Source of the DNA: an uncultured Candidatus Saccharibacteria bacterium
GTDB taxonomy: Bacteria > Patescibacteriota > Saccharimonadia > Saccharimonadales > Saccharimonadaceae
Direction: 5' to 3'
Assembly: GCA_938041555.1 (NCBI GenBank)
Contig: CALIAC010000017.1
Location: forward strand, 1-23,163
DNA length: 23,163 nucleotides
In this document: in pieces, positions 7,850 to 14,184 of the stretch
Layout of the letters: each line of letters begins with the position of its first letter
Numbering within the stretch: position 1 is the stretch's first letter
The notes under the pieces: generated by a model
What the model saw: the letters and a program-made list of their open reading frames with translations, nothing else
Told to the model about the DNA's origin: nothing
Database searches by the model: none
Made by a program: the position numbers and the translations under genes

Positions 7850-7858
7850 TGCTATAAT
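7850..7858 (+). promoter_or_regulatory. Extended -10 promoter of alaS
   Basis: TGC-TATAAT is a full-consensus extended -10 element. Only 7 bases (ACCCCCT) separate it from the alaS ATG at 7866, so the transcript should start at or next to the start codon. No Shine-Dalgarno sequence and no good -35 hexamer are present. Confidence 0.7.
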
Positions 7859-7865
7859 ACCCCCT

Positions 7866-9749
7866 ATGAATGCTCAAGATATCCGCAACAAATACCTCGA
7901 ATTTTATGCCAAGCAGCAGCACGCCATTATTAAGCGGGCCCCGCTCATCCTAACCGACGACCCGACGACACTCTTTACTGGTGCGGGCATGCAGCCGATG
8001 ATCCCTTATCTGCTGGGTGAGACACACCCACAGGGCAAGCGCATCGCCGACTCGCAGACGTGCTTGCGTGCTCAAGATATCGACGATATTGGCGACAATC
8101 GCCATACCACCTTCTTCGAGATGCTCGGTAACTGGAGCTTGGGCGACTACTTCAAGAAAGAGCAGATTACTTGGATGTGGACATTCCTCACCGAGGAAGT
8201 GGGGCTCGACCCGAATCGCCTGTATGTAACGTGTTTCATTGGTGCGCCCGAGTACAATATTGCCAAAGACACTGAAGCAGCCGAGCTGTGGCGACAGAAA
8301 TTTGCCGAAAAGGGGATCGAAGCGAAAAGTGCCGACATCGGCAGTGAAGAGCGCGGCGCGGCCCGTGGCATCCAGCCAGGTGAGCGTATCTTTTACTACG
8401 ACGGCAGCAAAAACTGGTGGAGCCGCAACGGCGGGCCGGAGACCACGCCAGTCGGTGACCCATGCGGGCCAGATAGCGAGATGTTTTATGAGTTTGACTT
8501 CATCGAGCACGACCCGAAGTTTGGCGAGCACTGCCACCCCAACTGTGACTGCGGGCGCTTTATGGAGATCGGCAACAACGTCTTTATGGCGTACAAGAAG
8601 GTGGCCGAGGGGCAGTTTGTTCCACTAGATAAGCCCAATATCGACCACGGGTCAGGCCTAGAGCGCATTGCGGCGGCGGCCAATAACGACCCCGACGTCT
8701 TTAAGATTAGCCTGATGTGGCCTATCATCGAAAAGCTCGAGCAGCTCAGCGGCAAGAGCTATACCTCGCACACCGAGAGTATGCGGGTGATTGCCGACCA
8801 CTTGCGAGCGGCCAGCTTCATGGCGGTCGATGGCTGTATCCCGAGCAACAAGGAGCAGGGCTATGTGATGCGCCGCCTCTTACGACGGGCTATCCGCTAC
8901 AGCTTCGATCTTGGCATCGAGCAGAACTTTCTTGAAGCAGTGGTGCCGGTGATTGCCGACCTATACGAGGCAGACTTCCCAGAGGTCAAAGCAGCGCGCG
9001 AACAGATCATCGCCGTGCTCGCCAAGGAAGAAAAAGCCTTCCGGCAGACGCTCCGCAAGGGGCTCAAACAGATGCAGCAGTATGTCGCAGATGGCCTGAC
9101 TGGCGCGGAGTTATTTACGCTATATGATACCTTTGGCTTCCCGGTAGAGCTCAGTACAGAGGAGGCATACAAGCAAGGGATTGAGCTCTCTGAAGACTGG
9201 CGAGCAGAATTTGACGCCAAGATGGCCGAGCAGCGCCAGCGCTCCAAAACAGCGCGCAAAGGGCAATTTAGCGGCGGGCTGGAAGGTCACGACCCAATTC
9301 ATCTCAAATACCACACAGCGACACACCTGCTGGGTGCAGCGCTGCGCACGGTATTGAAAGCACCAGATTTGCAGCAGCATGGGAGCAACATCACCGCTCA
9401 ACGCCTGCGCTTCGACTTCAACCACGACAAGCTCACCCCAGAGGAAAAGCAAGCAGTGGAAGACCAGGTTAATGCTTGGATCGAGGCAGACTTGCCCGTG
9501 AGCTTTGCCGTGTACCCAACCGATGAAGCGCTGAAGCTTGGTGCAATCGGTGCCTTTGGCGAACGCTACGGCGACACCGTCAAGGTCTATTCCATCGGCG
9601 AAGGTGATGAGCGCGTAAGCTTCGAAGTGTGCGGCGGCCCACATGTCGAGCACACTGGCATCTTGGCCGAAGATGGCGTGCGCTTCAAGATCACCAAGGA
9701 AGAATCAAGCTCGGCTGGTATCCGCCGGATCAAGGCAGTTTTGCGGTAG
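7866..9749 (+). CDS. alaS: Alanyl-tRNA synthetase, short form without C-Ala domain
   Basis: A class II synthetase that charges tRNA-Ala and clears mischarged Ser/Gly-tRNA. The start is placed at ATG 7866 (MNAQDIRNKYLEFY, the usual N-terminus), although the frame is open further upstream. Catalytic-core signatures include LFTGAGMQPMIPYLLG and GNWSLGDYFKKE. The editing domain has HTATH (His483 and His487) and CGGPH (Cys589 and His593), the complete four-ligand zinc site. The protein ends soon after the editing domain (SSSAGIRRIKAVLR) at 627 residues, against about 875 in E. coli. The C-terminal C-Ala domain for dimerisation and tRNA elbow contact is therefore missing. The end is a normal stop followed by a terminator, so this looks like a natural short form. 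Its promoter suggests a leaderless mRNA. Confidence 0.95.
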   Translation: MNAQDIRNKYLEFYAKQQHAIIKRAPLILTDDPTTLFTGAGMQPMIPYLLGETHPQGKRIADSQTCLRAQDIDDIGDNRHTTFFEMLGNWSLGDYFKKEQITWMWTFLTEEVGLDPNRLYVTCFIGAPEYNIAKDTEAAELWRQKFAEKGIEAKSADIGSEERGAARGIQPGERIFYYDGSKNWWSRNGGPETTPVGDPCGPDSEMFYEFDFIEHDPKFGEHCHPNCDCGRFMEIGNNVFMAYKKVAEGQFVPLDKPNIDHGSGLERIAAAANNDPDVFKISLMWPIIEKLEQLSGKSYTSHTESMRVIADHLRAASFMAVDGCIPSNKEQGYVMRRLLRRAIRYSFDLGIEQNFLEAVVPVIADLYEADFPEVKAAREQIIAVLAKEEKAFRQTLRKGLKQMQQYVADGLTGAELFTLYDTFGFPVELSTEEAYKQGIELSEDWRAEFDAKMAEQRQRSKTARKGQFSGGLEGHDPIHLKYHTATHLLGAALRTVLKAPDLQQHGSNITAQRLRFDFNHDKLTPEEKQAVEDQVNAWIEADLPVSFAVYPTDEALKLGAIGAFGERYGDTVKVYSIGEGDERVSFEVCGGPHVEHTGILAEDGVRFKITKEESSSAGIRRIKAVLR

Positions 9750-9771
9750 CGCTAGCAAATAACCAGGAATA

Positions 9772-9814
9772 AACAATACAACACCAGTAACATATTTACT
9801 GGTGTTGTATTGTT
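9772..9814. terminator. Bidirectional terminator hairpin between convergent genes
   Basis: AACAATACAACACCAGTAA (9772-9790) and its exact reverse complement (9796-9814) form a perfect 19-bp stem around the loop CATAT. It lies between alaS (+) and the convergent orphan gene (-). The T-rich end of each 3' arm takes the place of a separate U-tract, so it can end transcription from either side. Confidence 0.8.
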
Positions 9815-9858
9815 GGCATTAATAACGCCTACAAGGGCGCAGAAGAGAGGGCGTGACC

Positions 9859-10704
9859 CTACTGGAGAGCGCAGCGCTCAGCAATCATATCCTCTGTTAG
9901 CTGGGCGATAGTGTCGCTTAGCTCTGCGATGTCTGGCTCAACATATGTACGGCGGCGCTGCGAGGTTGTTTCGCTATGATCATAAAAGCAGGTAAGTGTG
10001 GTATATTCTAAGTCGTCACTGGTAATACGGCACGTCACTGGTGCGTCGAGCTCATCACAGCTGTAGGGTATTTTTAGATTTGCTGTAGTGCCCATAGCAA
10101 GCTGGCCAAGCCGGCGTATCGTCAGTGCAAGACGCACACCAGACCACTGTTCACCTTTGAGGATAATATCATTATAGCAGTAGGTTACATCGCGGCGAAC
10201 TTGCTCAGGATTAGCCGTAGGAAGAACCGCTTTATTGAGGAGAGTCTGGAGGTCAGCAGCAGTTGTGCCGCGGTGGGTTGCGTAATACCGGAATAATTCC
10301 GAGTCATCATCAAGCGGGTGCGAGCGGTCGAGTAGGCGTGCCACGTGGTTGTGAGTGATAGGCATCTTGTGGCTAGGGTTGGTCCGGCTATACCAGCAGT
10401 GCCGATTATCCGCCAGTGTTAGTGCAAAAGAATGATGCTTATCAGGGTCGGCAAAGGCGAGCTGGCCAGCGGTTAGGCCAGTGGCATCAGCTGTGAGGTC
10501 AACGGCTAATGCACCACCTTCGTTATATCGCCCAAAGGGAGCTTGGTAGGCTATCGTTGTTTCGTCGGGCATGGCATGGTATGCCTCGAGCGCCGCAACC
10601 GTTTCGTACAGGTGGCGGCCAAGCAGGGTGAGTTCGGTTGGCTCGTAGTTCTCAAGCGGAAAGATGCCGATAGGTACGGCATCGACTGGCTCGCGATTGG
10701 TCAT
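9859..10704 (-). CDS. Uncharacterised 281-aa protein
   Basis: I do not recognise this protein. It is soluble, with no signal peptide or membrane segment, and mildly acidic. The N-terminal third has LLGRHLYETVAALEAYHAMPDE, and the middle has VARLLDRSHPLDDDSELFRYYATHRGTT and RLALTIRRLGQLAMGT. The C-terminal part has strand-like segments (PVTCRITSDDLEYTTLTCFYDHSETT) and a final acidic helix. It is the only minus-strand gene in the first 21 kb. The ATG at 10704 is supported by a near-consensus promoter whose -10 box ends 9 bases upstream, so the message is probably leaderless or nearly so. GC content matches its neighbours. Function is unknown. Confidence 0.82.
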   Translation of the reverse strand: MTNREPVDAVPIGIFPLENYEPTELTLLGRHLYETVAALEAYHAMPDETTIAYQAPFGRYNEGGALAVDLTADATGLTAGQLAFADPDKHHSFALTLADNRHCWYSRTNPSHKMPITHNHVARLLDRSHPLDDDSELFRYYATHRGTTAADLQTLLNKAVLPTANPEQVRRDVTYCYNDIILKGEQWSGVRLALTIRRLGQLAMGTTANLKIPYSCDELDAPVTCRITSDDLEYTTLTCFYDHSETTSQRRRTYVEPDIAELSDTIAQLTEDMIAERCALQ

Positions 10705-10713
10705 AGTGAGCGT

Positions 10714-10743
10714 ATTGTACAGTGGTTACCTCTGTTTTGTCAA
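10714..10743 (-). promoter_or_regulatory. Near-consensus promoter of the 281-aa orphan gene
   Basis: On the minus strand, TTGACA (10743-10738), an 18-base spacer and TACAAT (10719-10714) precede the ATG at 10704 by 9 bases. Transcription should begin about 2 bases before the ATG, leaving no room for a ribosome binding site. Confidence 0.8.
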
Positions 10744-10760
10744 GGAGGTGCTACCACTGT

Positions 10761-10850
10761 ATGATGTTTCTCAATAACGACACTTGCAGTGCTCGGTACA
10801 AAATGAACCATTTCATCATAAATTCGCCAATAATCACCGTTTGGGGCTAG
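10761..10850 (+). CDS. Possible 29-aa small ORF behind a perfect Shine-Dalgarno site
   Basis: ATG ATG opens a 29-codon frame (MMFLNNDTCSARY...) ending at TAG 10848-10850. AAGGAGGTG (10742-10750) is a nine-base perfect match to the anti-Shine-Dalgarno sequence and lies about 10 bases upstream. No plus-strand promoter is evident before it, and the Shine-Dalgarno overlaps the -35 box of the divergent gene. It could be a leader peptide for the ATPase gene at 10882 or chance; confidence is low. Confidence 0.2.
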   Translation: MMFLNNDTCSARYKMNHFIINSPIITVWG

Positions 10851-10871
10851 CAGGCAAGCGTGTATATGGTA

Positions 10872-10877
10872 TATAAT
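10872..10877 (+). promoter_or_regulatory. -10 box of the ATPase-MltG operon
   Basis: TATAAT lies 4 bases before ATG 10882 and 10 bases before the in-frame ATG 10888. No good -35 hexamer is visible at 17-18 bases, and there is no Shine-Dalgarno site. With transcription starting about 7 bases downstream, the second ATG would be the usable, nearly leaderless start. Confidence 0.55.
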
Positions 10878-10881
10878 AGAG

Positions 10882-12150
10882 ATGATTATGGTTTTCGATC
10901 GATTTCTTACCCGAGCAGATAACAGCGCTAGCGAATGTCTTGTTGGTCTTGATATTGGGACAGAGTACGTCAAGGCGCTGCTTGCCCGGGTTAATGGTGA
11001 GGAGATTGAGATCATTGGTGTGGGGCGCAAGCACCAAGACCGCAGCGATATGCACTCGGGTGCGATTGCCGACATTGCCGCAGTCGTGCGCAACTGCGAA
11101 GATGCTCTGGCCCAAGCCGAGTCTGAGGCTGGCATGCAGGCGCGCCGTGCAGTGATTGGCATTGCTGGCGAGCTTGTGAAGGGTGTGACAAATACCATTC
11201 GCTACCGTCGTCCGCAGCCCGATCGTCCACTAGACGAGACCGAAATGGAATTCATCATCGAGAAGGTGCAAGACCGCGCTGCTATCAAGGCGCAGCGGCA
11301 GATTGCTCTCGAGACGGGCAACCAAGACGTAGAGGTAAAGCTCGTCAACTCCGCACTCGTCAGTATTCACATTGATGGCTACAAGGTCAGCAATCCGATT
11401 AGTTTTCAAGGTAAGGACGTAGCGGTGCAGATCTACACAGCGTTTGCTCCCATGGTGCACATTGGTGCACTTGAGCGCGTGGCCGATGAGTTGGCGCTCG
11501 ACCTCGTGGCAGTAGCAGCTGAGCCCTTTGCGGTGAGCCGGAGCGTACTGGGTACAGATGCGAATAGCTCATTTACGGCTATTCTTGCCGACGTTGGTGG
11601 CGGTACGACAGACATTGCGGTGGTAAATGATGGCGGTGTGGAAGGGACGCGGATGTTTGGCATTGGTGGACGCAGCTTTACCAATACGATCGCCAACGAG
11701 TGCGCCATTAGCTACAACGAGGCCGAGAAGCTTAAGGTTGCGACTAATCACGAGCAGATGAAACAAGAGCTTAAGCAGCATTTTGATACCGCAATTGATA
11801 AAACTCTCGATGTCTGGCTGGCAGGAGTTGACCTTGCTCTTAGCGAGTTCAGCTCGGTTGACCACTTACCCAATCGCATCTTGCTCTGCGGTGGTGGGGC
11901 AAGTCTCAAGCCACTAGTCAAGGCTCTCGAGACGCGCGATTGGTATACCGACCTCCCCTTTACACGCCGGCCAGTGGTGCAGCATATTAAGCCCAGTGAC
12001 GTCTCGGGTGTGGTCGACCTGACGAACAAGGTCAGCGACCACTCATTTATCACCGCGATGGGCCTCCTGCGCGTGGGCTACGATACGATGATTGGGGCAA
12101 GTGAAACAGAAACACTACGCAATAAATTGAATAAAATGTTGAGGATCTAA
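10882..12150 (+). CDS. FtsA/PilM-family actin-like ATPase
   Basis: A 422-residue actin-fold ATPase. Phosphate-1 motif is GLDIGTEYVKALL (about residues 22-34), phosphate-2 is ADVGGGTTDIAVV in the middle, and the adenosine motif is LLCGGGASLKPLVKAL near residue 335. An inserted region after phosphate-1 (RRAVIGIAGELVKG) fits the SHS2/1C subdomain that separates FtsA and PilM from MreB and DnaK. FtsA tethers FtsZ to the membrane, and PilM is the cytosolic actin-like part of type IV pilus machines. The sequence alone does not decide between them. No pilN or pilO follows; instead a one-pass membrane protein starts right at the stop codon (TAA then ATG). ATG 10888 is a better start than ATG 10882 given the -10 box at 10872-10877. 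It heads an operon ending in mltG, which hints at an envelope role. Confidence 0.85.
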   Translation: MIMVFDRFLTRADNSASECLVGLDIGTEYVKALLARVNGEEIEIIGVGRKHQDRSDMHSGAIADIAAVVRNCEDALAQAESEAGMQARRAVIGIAGELVKGVTNTIRYRRPQPDRPLDETEMEFIIEKVQDRAAIKAQRQIALETGNQDVEVKLVNSALVSIHIDGYKVSNPISFQGKDVAVQIYTAFAPMVHIGALERVADELALDLVAVAAEPFAVSRSVLGTDANSSFTAILADVGGGTTDIAVVNDGGVEGTRMFGIGGRSFTNTIANECAISYNEAEKLKVATNHEQMKQELKQHFDTAIDKTLDVWLAGVDLALSEFSSVDHLPNRILLCGGGASLKPLVKALETRDWYTDLPFTRRPVVQHIKPSDVSGVVDLTNKVSDHSFITAMGLLRVGYDTMIGASETETLRNKLNKMLRI

Positions 12151-13410
12151 ATGCAAAAAGATGTCATTTATATCGATACTGAGGACGACATTACCGCCAT
12201 CATTGGCAAGGTGAAGGACTCCTCGCAAAAAATCGTCGCACTTGTGCCACCCAAGCGGATTGGCGCCATGCAGAGTGCTGTTAACCTCAAGCTCGTCCAG
12301 CGCGCTGCCGAGCAAGCGGGCAAACGGCTCGTCATTATCACCGGCAACCAAGCGCTCTCGACTCTGGCGGCTTCGGCAAATATCCCCACAGCGCGGACAC
12401 TGCAAAGCCGGCCAGAGATGGCTGAGATCCCAGCACTGGAGGTTGATGACGAAGATGTCATTGACGGTAGTGAGCTCGAGCCAGAAGATCCTGAGCCAGT
12501 AATGCCTGATACTTCTGTACCGGCTCGTCCTGCCACCCGCTCGGCTGCTCGCAAGACGCCAGATGACGACGACAAAGCAGCTGATACGTCGGCTGCCTCA
12601 GATCTCAAGAAGAAGGTGAAGGTACCGGACTTCAACAAGATGCGTAAGAAGCTCTTGATCGGCGGTGCGGCACTCGTTGTCCTGATCGTTTTCTTGGTGT
12701 GGGCGATTTTCTTCGCACCATATGCGACCATCACTATCAAGGCGCGTACCTCTGATTTGCCGCTCAGCACCCGCGTCACGATTGGCGATTCGCCTGGTTC
12801 AAACCTGCAAGAAGGGACGATCAAGACGACGACCAAGACAACGCGCAAGACTATCTCGGTCGACTTCACTGCCACTGGCAAAGAAGATGTTGGTGCAAAG
12901 GCAACGGGGACGGTGCGCTTTACGCCGGCTTCGTTTGACGTCTTACGTAATGGAGCGACGATCGACGCCGGGACGACTATCACGTCCGAGAATGGTATGC
13001 AGTATAAAACGACATCGTCGGTGGTATTCGACTCTAACGCGTCGGGTGGCGACCTCATGCGTGGCCGCACAACAGAGGTCACCGCGGTAGAGAGTGGCAC
13101 GAAGTACAATGGTGCATCGGGCTCGGCCAAGGGGCCTTCTGGCTTCTCCGTCTCCTTTACGCGTGATACTTCTGGTGGCACAGACAAGACGATTACCACA
13201 GTGCAGCGCAGTGATATTGAGCAGGCGAGGAATAGACTCCATAGCTCACTCGATAGCAATGGTGCTAAGCGCGAGCTTGCCTCACAGTTTAATGGCGACA
13301 GCTATATCATTCTCAATGACACCTTCAAGCAAAACGACAGCGATATCCAGTCCAATGTCAAGGTGGGTGGTGAAGCAACCGATGGCAAAGCCCACCTGAC
13401 CGGTCGGTAG
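12151..13410 (+). CDS. Baseplate-J-like membrane protein, main part before the frameshift
   Basis: The first 419 codons of what looks like a 544-residue protein interrupted by a -1 frameshift. Residues 1-90 form a cytosolic domain (DVIYIDTEDDITAIIGKVK, IVALVPPKRIGAMQSAVNL, LVIITGNQALSTLA). An acidic linker rich in Asp, Glu and Pro spans about 95-160. A basic patch precedes one membrane helix (about 168-188, LLIGGAALVVLIVFLVWAIF). The outer part resembles the baseplate J/gp47 fold (GATIDAGTTITSENGMQYKTT, then TSGGTDKTITTVQRSDIEQAR). Its ATG directly abuts the stop of the ATPase gene. The reading frame hits TAG at 13408-13410, but coding continues in the -1 frame to 13784. The role is unknown; membrane partner of the upstream ATPase is inference from position. 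Confidence 0.82.
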   Translation: MQKDVIYIDTEDDITAIIGKVKDSSQKIVALVPPKRIGAMQSAVNLKLVQRAAEQAGKRLVIITGNQALSTLAASANIPTARTLQSRPEMAEIPALEVDDEDVIDGSELEPEDPEPVMPDTSVPARPATRSAARKTPDDDDKAADTSAASDLKKKVKVPDFNKMRKKLLIGGAALVVLIVFLVWAIFFAPYATITIKARTSDLPLSTRVTIGDSPGSNLQEGTIKTTTKTTRKTISVDFTATGKEDVGAKATGTVRFTPASFDVLRNGATIDAGTTITSENGMQYKTTSSVVFDSNASGGDLMRGRTTEVTAVESGTKYNGASGSAKGPSGFSVSFTRDTSGGTDKTITTVQRSDIEQARNRLHSSLDSNGAKRELASQFNGDSYIILNDTFKQNDSDIQSNVKVGGEATDGKAHLTGR

Positions 13411-13784
13411 AGTACTCCCTCTCGGCGATAGAGAAGCGCGAGGCGGGTATCTTCCTTGACGCGTACTTCAAGCAACAGATCGATGGCAAAGCCAACCAGC
13501 AGGTCCATAGCAACGGTGTCAATAAGCTCTCGGTAACTAATGTTTCGGCCAATGGTAATGCCTATAATGCGACTATCACGACCAATGGCAAGATTGGCCC
13601 CAAAGTCGACGAGTCTGAGCTCAAAGACTACGCTAAGGGCAAGCGCTATGCCGAGATTCGCTCGCATGTTGAGAAGATCGAGGGGGTAAGTTCGGCCGAT
13701 GTATCGTTCTCACCATTCTGGGTGCAATCAGCACCAAATGACACGAATCGTATAAAGGTGGTATTTGACCTCAATGAACAATAA
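13407..13784 (+). pseudogene. C-terminal part of the baseplate-J-like protein, -1 frame
   Basis: From GTA 13407 the -1 frame stays open for 125 codons to TAA 13782-13784. It starts VEYSLSAIEKREAGIFLDAY and ends in VSFSPFWVQSAPND and RIKVVFDLNEQ, a plausible close for this family. There is no ATG, GTG or TTG in that frame until close to its end, so it cannot be an independent gene. Adding one G to the GG at 13406-13407 would restore CGG GTA GAG and a 544-residue product. No X-XXY-YYZ slippery heptamer is visible just upstream. The 11-base overlap with ruvX at 13774 also fits an intact operon. A single-base deletion, real or from sequencing, is the simplest reading. Confidence 0.8.
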
Positions 13785-14184
13785 ACGAACATACTTAGCA
13801 CTTGATGTCGGCGAACGGCGGATTGGCGTCGCAATTGCCGATCCATCCGTGCGAATTGCCGTCGCATATGATACGATTGAAGTGGATGGTAGTGAACTTG
13901 AGCAGATCACTCAGCTGATTATGAGTGAGCATGTTGGGGTGGTCGTCGTCGGCTACCCGCGCAATCAATCGGGCGAGCCCACCGCTCAGACTGCTTATGT
14001 CGAGCGGTTTGCGACCCAATTGACGGATATCGCGCCGCGCTTGGCATTTCAAGATGAGTCGCTCACCAGTGTACAGGCTGAGGAGTATCTTCGTGCTCAA
14101 GGCAAGCCGTATAGCAAAGGTGCTATCGATGCCGTCGCTGCCAGTATTATTTTGCAAGACTATTTGGAGACGCACTATGACTGA
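13774..14184 (+). CDS. ruvX: RuvX/YqgF family nuclease (pre-16S rRNA / Holliday junction type)
   Basis: A 136-residue RNase H-fold protein. YqgF matures the 5' end of 16S rRNA in E. coli, and RuvX proteins have also been described as Holliday junction resolvases. Signatures are LALDVGERRIGVAIAD near the N-terminus (first catalytic Asp), VVVGYPRNQSGEPTAQT in the middle, FQDESLTSVQAEEYL with the acidic pair, and KGAIDAVAASIILQDYL with the last catalytic Asp. The start is placed at ATG 13774 (MNNKRTYLALDVG), which gives the usual N-terminus; TTG 13765 lies closer to the AAAGGTGG site. It overlaps the tail of the baseplate-J-like gene by 11 bases and the next gene by 8, so the four genes form one operon. 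Confidence 0.94.
   Translation: MNNKRTYLALDVGERRIGVAIADPSVRIAVAYDTIEVDGSELEQITQLIMSEHVGVVVVGYPRNQSGEPTAQTAYVERFATQLTDIAPRLAFQDESLTSVQAEEYLRAQGKPYSKGAIDAVAASIILQDYLETHYD

Noticed and set aside
7674..7865. Upstream extension of the alaS frame by 64 codons
   Set aside because: It runs through the alaS -10 promoter box and lacks similarity to AlaRS N-termini; ATG 7866 gives the standard start.
13385..13410. Programmed -1 ribosomal frameshifting in the baseplate-J-like gene
   Set aside because: No X-XXY-YYZ heptamer just before the TAG stop and no reason for regulated synthesis; a one-base deletion is simpler.
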